From Planctomycetaceae bacterium (GTDB taxonomy: Bacteria > Planctomycetota > Planctomycetia > Planctomycetales > Planctomycetaceae), in NCBI GenBank assembly GCA_015485495.1, contig WFTL01000123.1:1-33721 (forward strand): a stretch of 33,721 nt of DNA. The letters run 5' to 3'. Every line of letters begins with the position of its first letter. Position 1 is the stretch's first letter. Both the position numbers and the translations under genes were made by a program. Positions 26,591 to 33,721 of the stretch are shown piece after piece. The notes below the pieces were generated by a model. That model did no database searches. It was given only the letters and a program-made list of their open reading frames with translations, and was not told where the DNA came from.

Positions 26591-27889
26591 TCAGCACAGC
26601 TCCTTCAGGACGACCTGAGCAGCCGCGACGGTTTCGCGGATGTGGTCTTCTGTATGGGCTGCGGATACGAACAGCGCTTCGAACTGGCTGCAGGGGAGGT
26701 AGATGCCGTGGCGGAGCATGCCGTGAAACCAGCGGGCGAAGCGTTCTGTATCAGCCTGAGTGGCTGTGTCCAGATCGGTCACCGGACCGCTGGTGAAGAA
26801 CAGCGTCAGCATGCTGCCGGCGCGGTTGATGCATGCGGGAATTCCGGCCTGATCGGCAGCATCCTGAAGGCCGGCTTCCAGCAGGCCCGCATGTTTTTCG
26901 AGACGGTCCCAGGGAGATTCCTGCTGCAGCGTCCGGAGAACGGCCAGACCGCTGGCCATGGCCAGCGGATTTCCCGACAGCGTGCCGGCCTGATAAACAG
27001 GGCCGGCCGGCGACACACAGTCCATGATTTCCGCGCGGCCTCCGTAAGCTCCCACCGGCAGGCCGCCGCCGATGATCTTTCCCAGAGTGGTCAGGTCGGG
27101 TGTGATGTTCAGCCGCTCCTGGGCGCCGCCCAGGGCAACTCGAAACCCGGTCATGACTTCATCGAAGATGAGGACGGTGCCGTTTTCGGAACAGCGCTGC
27201 CGAAGCGTCCGGAGAAAATCGTCGTTCGGCAGCACACATCCCATGTTGCCGCAGATGGGTTCGAGAATGACGGCTGCCAGGGAGGCACCATGTTCCGCGA
27301 AGGCCTGATCGATCGCGGAAACATCGTTGAAAGGAAGCACGAGTGTGTCGGACGTGCATCCGGCGGGAACGCCGGGACTGGAGGGCGTTCCCAGGGTGAG
27401 GGCACCGCTGCCGGCCTGAACCAGCAGGCTGTCGACATGTCCGTGATAACACCCGGCGAATTTGACAATGCGGTCGCGCCCCGTGAATCCTCGAGCCAGG
27501 CGAATGGCCGACATGGTGGCTTCTGTTCCTGAATTCACCATCCGGACCCGCTCGATGCCTGGCACGATGCGGCAGACCAGTTCCGCCAGTTCCGTTTCGG
27601 CCACGGTGGGTGCACCGAAACTGGTTCCATGCTGACAGGCATCGGCGATCGCCTGCATCACCTGCGGATGGCGATGTCCCAGGATGTGGGGGCCCCAGGA
27701 TCCGACGTAATCAATGTACTGGTATCCGTCGATATCAGTGATGAACGGGCCGCTGCCTGAAGCGATGAACACCGGCGTCCCGCCGACGGCACCGAAAGCC
27801 CGGGCCGGACTGTTGACGCCTCCAGGAATCCACTGCCGGGCCCGGGTGAATTCCGCAGCGCTTCCTGGTCTGTCGGAACGGTGTTCCAC
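26591..27889 (-). CDS. hemL: Glutamate-1-semialdehyde 2,1-aminomutase
   Basis: PLP enzyme that converts glutamate-1-semialdehyde to 5-aminolevulinate in the C5 tetrapyrrole pathway; 432 residues, usual length. Features: PGGVNSPARAF (22-32), the SGTEATMSAIRLARG block (120-134), YHGHVDS (148-154), Asp243 in FDEVMTGFR, and the PLP lysine Lys271 in TLGKIIGGGLPVGAYGG. The GTG start follows the stop of the LRR lipoprotein gene with no base between (TAA then GTG), so translation is probably coupled to that gene. No other heme gene is nearby. Confidence 0.96.
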   Translation of the reverse strand: MEHRSDRPGSAAEFTRARQWIPGGVNSPARAFGAVGGTPVFIASGSGPFITDIDGYQYIDYVGSWGPHILGHRHPQVMQAIADACQHGTSFGAPTVAETELAELVCRIVPGIERVRMVNSGTEATMSAIRLARGFTGRDRIVKFAGCYHGHVDSLLVQAGSGALTLGTPSSPGVPAGCTSDTLVLPFNDVSAIDQAFAEHGASLAAVILEPICGNMGCVLPNDDFLRTLRQRCSENGTVLIFDEVMTGFRVALGGAQERLNITPDLTTLGKIIGGGLPVGAYGGRAEIMDCVSPAGPVYQAGTLSGNPLAMASGLAVLRTLQQESPWDRLEKHAGLLEAGLQDAADQAGIPACINRAGSMLTLFFTSGPVTDLDTATQADTERFARWFHGMLRHGIYLPCSQFEALFVSAAHTEDHIRETVAAAQVVLKELC

Positions 27890-29248
27890 TTATTCGTACT
27901 CCTGCACTTCCAGTTCCGGACGGGCGGCCTTCAGTTCGTCGATCACATCGAATCCGATGCTCGTGTTGGCGACATTCAGCCATGTCAGAGCCGGCAGCTC
28001 AGACAGCCGGGCAAAGCCTTCGTCCGTGAGCAGGGTTCCGGCAAGGTTCAGTTTCTTCAGTCGGGTGAATTTCAGCAGAGTTTCCACGGACTCATCTGTG
28101 ATGGATGTTGCCTTGAGATTCAGTTCTTCCAGATCGGTGAGCTGATCGAGGGTGACGAACACGGAATCGTCCAGGTCCGTTTCCCAGCAGATCAGAACGC
28201 GGAGTTTTTTCATGCGGGCCAGAGGTGCGAAGTCCGGAGGACCCAGGAGGCGGCATTCGCTGATGTCCAGATAAGTCAGTTCCGGCAGACCGGCGAGAAT
28301 CTCCAGCCCCTCCGGATCCAGGGATGTGCCGCGCAGTTCCAGGCGTTCCAGAGCTGTCAGTCCGCGGAGATGAGCGAATCCTTCGTGAGTCACGTCTGCG
28401 CCGGTCAGCCGCAGTCGTTTCAGTTTCGTCAGGTTCTTCAGGGCGGCCATGCCTTTGTCTGTGACGGCTGTTTCTGCAAGCTGAATGGATCGCAGGTCGG
28501 TCATTGTTCCCAGGACAGCCAGGGTGGCATCGGAAATCGATGTGCAGAAGTTGACATTGATCGATTTCAGAGGCAGTTTTTTGATGGCTTCGATTCCGGC
28601 ATCGGTGATGTCGCATTTTTCGAACTGGACGTCCACCAGTGAGGGGATGGCGGCCAGGTGCTGCAGTCCGGCGTCGGTAATCCGGGTGTTGCGGACGTCC
28701 AGTGCCCGCAGGCGGGGAAGTTCTTTCAGATACGCGAGTCCGTCATCCGACACGGCTGCCCGTCGGAGCTGCAGGACTTCGAGATTTTTCAGTCCGGAAC
28801 AGGCTTTGAGGGCGCCGTCGGATGCCCGGGAATCGGCCAGGTTGACGCGTCGCAGACGCGGCAGATCGGCCAGGACGTCCAGTCCGGCATCCGTCAGGGC
28901 CGGGCCGGTGAACTGGATCGATTCCAGAGCCGGCAGGCCGCGCAGGTGACCCAGAAGTTCGGTCGGATCTTCCCGGAAGGCCATGGACACGGCGGTCACA
29001 TTTCCGGCTTCGTTTCGGACCAGTTTGAATCCGGCTGCTGTGAGAGCTTCCACGGCCGCCGGATCGTCTTTCGGAAGAGATTCCGCGGAGTCTGCGGCAG
29101 CCGGAGGACCGGAGTCGGTTCCTTCTTCCACATGGCGGGAATCCCGGCAGCCGGAAGCTGCCAGGACGATGCTCATCAGGATCGTCGCGGCCAGGGGACC
29201 AGGGAGATGCGGGCAGAGCAGCGACGTATGAAACACAGGGAACTTCAT
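27890..29248 (-). CDS. Leucine-rich repeat lipoprotein
   Basis: Predicted exported 452-residue repeat protein of unknown partner. The N-terminus has a long basic/hydrophobic leader and a lipobox-like ASGC with Cys34, followed by an acidic linker (DSGPPAAADSAESLPKDD). From about residue 85 to the end it is a run of about 14 leucine-rich repeats of 23-25 residues with the pattern LxxLxxLxLxxTxITDxGLxxL, for example LPRLRALDVRNTRITDAGL. Such repeats form a curved binding surface; there is no catalytic motif. Repeat proteins of this kind are abundant in planctomycetes. The stop codon abuts the hemL start, so the two form a transcription unit, which is functionally puzzling. The membrane anchor prediction rests on the lipobox only. 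Confidence 0.88.
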   Translation of the reverse strand: MKFPVFHTSLLCPHLPGPLAATILMSIVLAASGCRDSRHVEEGTDSGPPAAADSAESLPKDDPAAVEALTAAGFKLVRNEAGNVTAVSMAFREDPTELLGHLRGLPALESIQFTGPALTDAGLDVLADLPRLRRVNLADSRASDGALKACSGLKNLEVLQLRRAAVSDDGLAYLKELPRLRALDVRNTRITDAGLQHLAAIPSLVDVQFEKCDITDAGIEAIKKLPLKSINVNFCTSISDATLAVLGTMTDLRSIQLAETAVTDKGMAALKNLTKLKRLRLTGADVTHEGFAHLRGLTALERLELRGTSLDPEGLEILAGLPELTYLDISECRLLGPPDFAPLARMKKLRVLICWETDLDDSVFVTLDQLTDLEELNLKATSITDESVETLLKFTRLKKLNLAGTLLTDEGFARLSELPALTWLNVANTSIGFDVIDELKAARPELEVQEYE

Positions 29249-29309
29249 GGGCAGACTCGGAAAAACGGCCGGTAGATGAGTGTGTGCGATGGCGGATTTT
29301 CAGCGGGAA

Positions 29310-29349
29310 AGGCTGTCTGCATGACGGAGAATCATGCCGGAGACAGCCT
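29310..29349. promoter_or_regulatory. Large imperfect palindrome in the LRR/oxidoreductase divergent region
   Basis: AGGCTGTCT (29310-29318) plus GCATGA (29319-29324) pair with TCATGC (29332-29337) plus AGACAGCCT (29341-29349): 15 bp in total with a 7-nt loop and a CGG bulge. It lies midway between two divergent genes. It may be an operator, a cruciform or a leader hairpin. Confidence 0.6.
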
Positions 29350-29362
29350 GGAAACGACAGGA

Positions 29363-29391
29363 TTGTTTGCTCTTTGTGACATCGTTGTTAT
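29363..29391 (+). promoter_or_regulatory. Weak promoter candidate for the Gfo/Idh oxidoreductase gene
   Basis: TTGTTT (29363-29368) and TGTTAT (29386-29391) are spaced by 17 nt. Matches to consensus are 3 of 6 and 4 of 6. It would leave a leader of about 140 nt that is rich in pyrimidines near its end. It lies just downstream of the large palindrome. Confidence 0.3.
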
Positions 29392-29537
29392 CGTGGAGCC
29401 TGTGTTTTTGGCAAACTGGGGTGAATTTCTCAGGGCTGCGTCACCGCGGATTCGGTTTCTCACCCATTCCCCTCTGAGTTCCCGTTTTGCCGGCCTCCTT
29501 CCTCCAAACTTCGAAGACAGTCAAAGGTGATTTTCTC

Positions 29538-30953
29538 ATGGCACTGAGCACTACTCGTCGTCGTTTCATCGGCCAGTCCGCGGCAGTTGGTACGGCTTTC
29601 TGGCTGGGCGGGCAGACGCAGGTCAAAGCCCGATCGGCTCTGGAAGGTCTGGCCGCCGCCTGTGTGGGGGTGGGCGGCAAAGGCAACAGCGATTCCAGTC
29701 ACATTGCCGGTCTGGGAGTGTCGATTGTCGGTATTTGTGATGTGGATCGGGGAACTCTGAAAAAGAAGAACCGTGAGTTCCCGGACGCTCAGTCGTGGAC
29801 CGATTTCCGGGAGATGCTGGATGCTCTGGGGGACAAGGTCGACATTGTCACCGTGAGTACTGCGGATCACACGCATGCCACGGCCGCATCACTGGCCATG
29901 AGTCTTGGCAAGCACGTCTACTGCCAGAAACCGCTGACCTGGTCGATTCGGGAAGCGCGTCATCTGCGGGAACTGGCAGCCGCAAAGGGCGTGGTGACGC
30001 AGATGGGCAACCAGGGAACTTCAGGTGACGGGTTCCGCGAAGCCGTGGAAGTTCTCCGCAGCGGCGTGATTGGCGATGTCACGTCGGTTCATGTGTGGAC
30101 GAACCGGCCGGTGTGGCCGCAGGCTGTGGGGCGTCCGGCCGGAGAAGATCCTGTTCCCGACAGTGTCAACTGGGATGCCTGGATCGGTCCGGCACCGATG
30201 CGGCCCTACAAGAAGGGCGTTTACCATCCGTTCAAGTGGCGCGGCTGGGTGGATTTCGGCACGGGAGCTCTTGGCGACATGGCGTGCCACACGACGAATC
30301 TGCCGGTGATGGCGCTGCAGCTGTTCGATCCGGTGGCTGTGACAGCCGTGAGAAATCCCGGACTGTACGAGAACGAAACGTTCCCGGCCAGCAGTCATCT
30401 GATGTTCGAGTTTCCGGAACGGAACGGCCTGGTCCCCTGTGAACTCCACTGGTACGACGGCGGCGAACTGCCGTCCGAAGACCTCACGTCGCAGCTTCCG
30501 GAAAGTTTTCAGAAGCGGATCGCTGAGCAGCGCCAGGGAGGAAGGAAGACAAGCGGCATGCTGGCGGTGGGAACGAAGGGATACCTGTTTTCCGCAGACG
30601 ATTACGGATCCCGTTACCATCTGCTGCCGAAAGAACGCTTCGTCGATCACGAACCTCCGGAGCCGAGTCTGCCGCGGATTCCGTTCCGAGGGGGCGGCGA
30701 TGAACGCCAGAAATGGGAGTTCGTGCATTCCATCACCGGTGAGCACAAACCGGGGACCATGTCGAACTTCGGTTACGCCGGTCGCCTGACGGAGACCATT
30801 CTGATCGGCAATCTGGCTCTTCGAGTGAAAGAAGGCGAACGCATTCAGTGGGATGCGAAGAATCTGAAGGCCACGAATGTGTCTGAACTGAGTGTGGATG
30901 TGAATCAGTTCGTCCATCGTGAGTATCGGGACGGCTGGAAGCTGTATTCCTGA
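29538..30953 (+). CDS. Tat-exported Gfo/Idh/MocA family oxidoreductase
   Basis: NAD(P)-dependent sugar dehydrogenase-like protein of 471 residues, substrate unknown. A twin-arginine signal is at the start (TTRRRFIGQSAAVG, 5-18). The Rossmann domain follows with GVGGKG (44-49), ICDVD (66-70), STADHTHA (107-114) and CQKPLTW (129-135), where Lys131 takes the place of the family EKP lysine. The C-terminal domain contains WDAWIGPAP, YHPFKWRGWVDFGTGALGDM and a final NVSELSVDVNQFVHREYRDG. ATG 29538 fits the Tat signal and has AAGGTGA (29523-29529); a longer start at 29487 is unlikely. Planctomycetes carry many such exported paralogs, thought to act in carbohydrate turnover. Single-gene unit closed by a terminator. 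Confidence 0.92.
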   Translation: MALSTTRRRFIGQSAAVGTAFWLGGQTQVKARSALEGLAAACVGVGGKGNSDSSHIAGLGVSIVGICDVDRGTLKKKNREFPDAQSWTDFREMLDALGDKVDIVTVSTADHTHATAASLAMSLGKHVYCQKPLTWSIREARHLRELAAAKGVVTQMGNQGTSGDGFREAVEVLRSGVIGDVTSVHVWTNRPVWPQAVGRPAGEDPVPDSVNWDAWIGPAPMRPYKKGVYHPFKWRGWVDFGTGALGDMACHTTNLPVMALQLFDPVAVTAVRNPGLYENETFPASSHLMFEFPERNGLVPCELHWYDGGELPSEDLTSQLPESFQKRIAEQRQGGRKTSGMLAVGTKGYLFSADDYGSRYHLLPKERFVDHEPPEPSLPRIPFRGGGDERQKWEFVHSITGEHKPGTMSNFGYAGRLTETILIGNLALRVKEGERIQWDAKNLKATNVSELSVDVNQFVHREYRDGWKLYS

Positions 30954-30982
30954 GATCCGGCCGAATCGGCTGCTGATGCCAG

Positions 30983-31019
30983 GCCCCGCACGGTTCCTGC
31001 TGTGCGGGGCTTTTTGTTT
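30983..31019 (+). terminator. Rho-independent terminator after the Gfo/Idh gene
   Basis: GCCCCGCAC (30983-30991) and GTGCGGGGC (31002-31010) form a perfect 9-bp GC-rich stem around a 10-nt loop, followed by TTTTTGTTT. It lies 29 nt after the stop codon. Confidence 0.92.
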
Positions 31020-31349
31020 CTGCGCGTGGCCGGCGGCCGATTCTGCCGGTTTGATTCGGGTGGATGTGATGGTCTGCGTCGGCGGAATCTGCCGGAACCG
31101 GGCGGCAACCGGCAGGCTCTCACGGCTGTGGTGACGGCAGGACATGAAGAGAATCTGCCATCGATGGGCGTAACCAGCGATTTTCACACGACTTGCTGCC
31201 GTTTTTCGCGACCGGAGAAATCGGACCGATCGTCACAACCCGCATATTTTGACTCAACCCGCCAGGCCGGGTGTTCCGATCGAACAGGATAACCGCGCGT
31301 CTCGTTACGTCCGGTACAGACTGTCATTACGGATCGATCGGAATCACCG
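31020..31349 (+). other. Non-coding region upstream of the surface protein gene
   Basis: 330 nt without a credible gene. It contains a CTGCCGG/CCGGCAG stem (31089-31095 with 31109-31115), a TTGACT that could be a -35 box (31249-31254) but has no clear -10 partner, and a 15-nt palindrome TGTTCCGATCGAACA (31272-31286) that could be an operator. No strong ribosome-binding site precedes the next ATG. Confidence 0.45.
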
Positions 31350-33721
31350 ATGAATACGACACGAACTTTCGCGTCATTCTGCCTGACAGCCAGCTGCATT
31401 GCTCTGGTCGCTGCAGCCAACGTTTCCGTGGGCGAACAGCCGGGCGTGTTTCGCATGGCGGCTGCTCCGGACGGCAGTTCGGCGACGCAGGCGGCAGATC
31501 CTCCGGTACCGACGCCGGATCCGAATCTTTCCGGACAGCAAAGCGGCGTTCAGAACGCGCCGGCCGGGCAGTTTCAGATGGGCGGACCCGGTGCGCCGGC
31601 GGGTCCGGCCGGCGGGACGGTCGTCAATGCGCAGCAGTACGTGCAGCGCAGTGCGGGGGTCACGGAACCACTGGTCACAGGTCCGGTCTTCAGCGGGCAG
31701 CCGCTGATCGGACCGCAGGTGACCTTTCTGCAGAACATCGACAGCAGCCTGGGGATGCGCGACCCATTCACACGCTTCAACCTGCGCCTGCCGAATCACC
31801 TGGTTCCCGACACGACCGTGCTCAACATCGACGTTGCGGCGTCCATCACCAATCGTGGCAACGACCTGTACAACTTCGGGGCCGTGTTTCGGCATTATGA
31901 CGAAGCACGCAATCGCATCTGGGGCATCAATGTTTTCGGAGACACCGATGCCACGGGCGCTCTGGGCGATTACACGCGGGTGGGAGCCGGGTTCGAGAAT
32001 CTGGGGCGGTACATCGATTTCATCGCCAACGGCTATCTGGTGACCGGAAGCGACACCGTCCTCAGCAACCGGACAGTGCTGCCGAATCTGACCCTGCGCG
32101 GCAACAATGTCGTGCAGTCGTTCATCGACACCCGAGAAAACGCCTATTCGGGGGCCGACGCCAAAATCGGCGGTCCGCTGCCCTGGCTGGGGCGGCGCGG
32201 AATCAACGGTTACGTGGGAACGTACTATCTGGCCAGTGATTTCGGAGCTCAGGAAGCTCTCGGGATCTCAGCAGAAGTCCAGGTGCTGGCCACGGAATCT
32301 CTGCAGGTCAACGCATACTACACGAACGATGAAGCGTTCGGATCCAACAGCTGGGTCAGCATCGCCTACACGATTCCGCATTCCCGCCAGAAACGCATCC
32401 TGCGGCCTCGCACAGTTCGGGAACGCCTGGTGGATCCGGTTCGGCGGACGAACACGATTCACAAGCAGGTTGAAACGGTCACAGGCATCCAGCCGGTGGT
32501 CAACGCCAAGACCGGTCAGCCCTGGTTCCTTCTGTATGTCGATCCCAATGCAACGACGGCGGGAACCGGGACGATCGAATCACCCTACATGACTCTGGCT
32601 CAGGCCGCTGCTGCGAATGCGCCCACCGTGGATGCCATTCGGATCACACCGCGATCGGATGATACGGGAACCAATCTGGAAGTGGCCGGCGGTCTGACGC
32701 TGTTCGATGAGCAGGCCGTGTTTTCGTCCCACAAGGATTTCACGCTGTTTTCAGACGCCAGCGGCGATTTCGTGATTCCGGCCATTCCCACCGCCAGCGG
32801 TCTGGGACCGCTCATTTCCGATCCGACGATCACTGCCGGAGACGCAGTGATCACTCTGGCGGACTGGAACCGCATCAACGGTCTTCGCATCAGCGCGTCC
32901 AATTCGCTGGGCACCGACTTCGGAAACGGGATTGCCGGGACCGGGGTAGAAGGTGTTGAGCTGACGATGAACGAATTCACGAACTATGTCATCGGAGCCG
33001 ACATCCAGACTGCGGAAGACCAGCTGCTGTTCGACATGAACACGTTCGATGGTCTGGCCGGAATCTCCACCATCGGTCTGAACGTGGTGACGCGCGGCGG
33101 TGCAGCCAGCGTGACGGATCTGCGCATCTCCGGCAACACAGCGATGAACAATGCCACGGCCGGTATCAATGTGACGGCTACGGCCGGTTCGACCATCAAT
33201 GCGGACAATCCGGCGGCTGTGGGAACCGCTCTGGGATCGATGCCCGTGGCCACCGGGATCACGGACAACACGACGACCGGCAACGGCGACGGAATCGTGA
33301 TGACATCGGAAGCCGGTTCGACCATCAATGCCGTTGTGGAACGGAACACGGCGACGGACAACACGTTCAATGGATTCATCGCGGATGCCAACGGCGGAAC
33401 GTACAACCTGTACAGTCTGCGGAGTAACACGTTCAATCAGAACCTGGAAAACGGAGCCTTCCTTCGCTTTCGGGCCGGAGGAACGTTTGCGGCCGTTACG
33501 GAAGATCTGAACGGCAATGGCATTCTGGATGCCGGGGAGGACGTCAACGGCAACGGACTTCTTGATGAAGGCATCGTGTCCAACACGATGAGCGACAACG
33601 GTGTCCTTGGGCTGTGTATCTTTGGGGAAGATGCCAGTACGGGAGATTTCACGATCGGCGGTCCCGTCGACACGCTGGGCAATACGTTCAGCGGCAATGC
33701 GGGAGCGGGAATCGCCGTGGA
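31350..33721 (+). CDS. Inverse-autotransporter-like barrel fused to right-handed beta-helix surface protein (3' end outside window)
   Basis: Large predicted outer-membrane protein, open to the right edge (790 residues seen). Order: signal peptide (about 1-29); Pro/Gly/Gln-rich linker with a collagen-like PGAPAGPAGG (about 36-100); a region of about 230 residues (120-345) resembling the intimin/invasin-type inverse autotransporter barrel, with FGAVFRHYDEARNRIWGINV, then VGAGFENLGRYIDFIANGY, and alternating strands; the closing RLVDPVRRTNTI (359-370); then WFLLYVDPNATTAGTGTIES, typical of the entry to a right-handed beta-helix, and a long Asn/Thr/Gly-rich passenger. A DxNxNG motif occurs twice near 33504-33572, like a calcium-binding loop. 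The barrel would insert in the outer membrane and expose the helix. The family assignment rests on pattern recognition. Start: ATG 31350 before the signal peptide. Confidence 0.8.
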   Translation, partial: MNTTRTFASFCLTASCIALVAAANVSVGEQPGVFRMAAAPDGSSATQAADPPVPTPDPNLSGQQSGVQNAPAGQFQMGGPGAPAGPAGGTVVNAQQYVQRSAGVTEPLVTGPVFSGQPLIGPQVTFLQNIDSSLGMRDPFTRFNLRLPNHLVPDTTVLNIDVAASITNRGNDLYNFGAVFRHYDEARNRIWGINVFGDTDATGALGDYTRVGAGFENLGRYIDFIANGYLVTGSDTVLSNRTVLPNLTLRGNNVVQSFIDTRENAYSGADAKIGGPLPWLGRRGINGYVGTYYLASDFGAQEALGISAEVQVLATESLQVNAYYTNDEAFGSNSWVSIAYTIPHSRQKRILRPRTVRERLVDPVRRTNTIHKQVETVTGIQPVVNAKTGQPWFLLYVDPNATTAGTGTIESPYMTLAQAAAANAPTVDAIRITPRSDDTGTNLEVAGGLTLFDEQAVFSSHKDFTLFSDASGDFVIPAIPTASGLGPLISDPTITAGDAVITLADWNRINGLRISASNSLGTDFGNGIAGTGVEGVELTMNEFTNYVIGADIQTAEDQLLFDMNTFDGLAGISTIGLNVVTRGGAASVTDLRISGNTAMNNATAGINVTATAGSTINADNPAAVGTALGSMPVATGITDNTTTGNGDGIVMTSEAGSTINAVVERNTATDNTFNGFIADANGGTYNLYSLRSNTFNQNLENGAFLRFRAGGTFAAVTEDLNGNGILDAGEDVNGNGLLDEGIVSNTMSDNGVLGLCIFGEDASTGDFTIGGPVDTLGNTFSGNAGAGIAV
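33183..33202 (+). repeat. 20-nt direct repeat within the beta-helix (copy 1)
   Basis: GCCGGTTCGACCATCAATGC recurs exactly at 33312-33331, 129 nt (43 codons) downstream and in the same frame, encoding AGSTINA. It points to internal duplication of beta-helix coils. Confidence 0.7.
33312..33331 (+). repeat. 20-nt direct repeat within the beta-helix (copy 2)
   Basis: Exact second copy of the 20-nt repeat at 33183-33202, in frame, encoding AGSTINA. The flanks differ, so only the core has stayed identical. Confidence 0.7.

Noticed and set aside
30919-31134. Small plus-strand frames after the Gfo/Idh gene
   Set aside because: They cross the strong terminator, lack ribosome-binding sites and show no recognisable protein.

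Overview
The window looks like chromosomal DNA from a planctomycete, most likely the Planctomycetaceae side of the phylum (phylum fairly confident, family a guess). The evidence is GC-rich DNA, a sigma-70 factor with an N-terminal helix-turn-helix, a Tat-exported Gfo/Idh oxidoreductase, a leucine-rich-repeat lipoprotein, a DUF3592 membrane protein, an EF-Tu with an unusual switch I, and an inverse-autotransporter-like barrel joined to a beta-helix.

Left half (1-17027) is the conserved gene-expression block, all on the + strand: the 3' part of a sigma factor; tRNA-Thr(TGT), tRNA-Tyr(GTA), tRNA-Gly(TCC), tRNA-Thr(GGT) and tuf; rpmG; tRNA-Trp(CCA); secE, nusG, rplK, rplA, rplJ, rplL; a 596-nt structured spacer; rpoB, rpoC; then rpsL and rpsG behind their own promoter. 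The four tRNAs and tuf follow the same order as the E. coli tufB operon. fusA does not follow rpsG. Several spacers hold strong hairpins, one of them a terminator between tuf and rpmG.

Right half (17229-33721) is housekeeping plus accessory genes. A likely four-gene + strand operon encodes a secreted two-catalytic-domain esterase (alpha/beta hydrolase plus SGNH hydrolase), a sirtuin, a DUF3592 membrane protein and MurA. FabH follows with its own promoter. A short-chain dehydrogenase (-) is divergent from an NAD(P)H-hydrate epimerase (+). A sugar-phosphate transferase (-) with an Arg-rich insertion comes next, then hemL (-), which starts directly after the stop of an upstream LRR lipoprotein gene. 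A Tat-exported Gfo/Idh/MocA oxidoreductase (+) ends at a clear terminator. The last gene, open at the right edge, encodes a large surface protein: signal peptide, Pro/Gly/Gln-rich linker, inverse-autotransporter-like barrel and right-handed beta-helix passenger.

The most notable points are the surface protein, the fused double esterase, the natural Arg at streptomycin-resistance position 88 of S12, the altered EF-Tu switch I, and the rplL-rpoB spacer with competing hairpins. No CRISPR array, insertion sequence or phage gene was seen.
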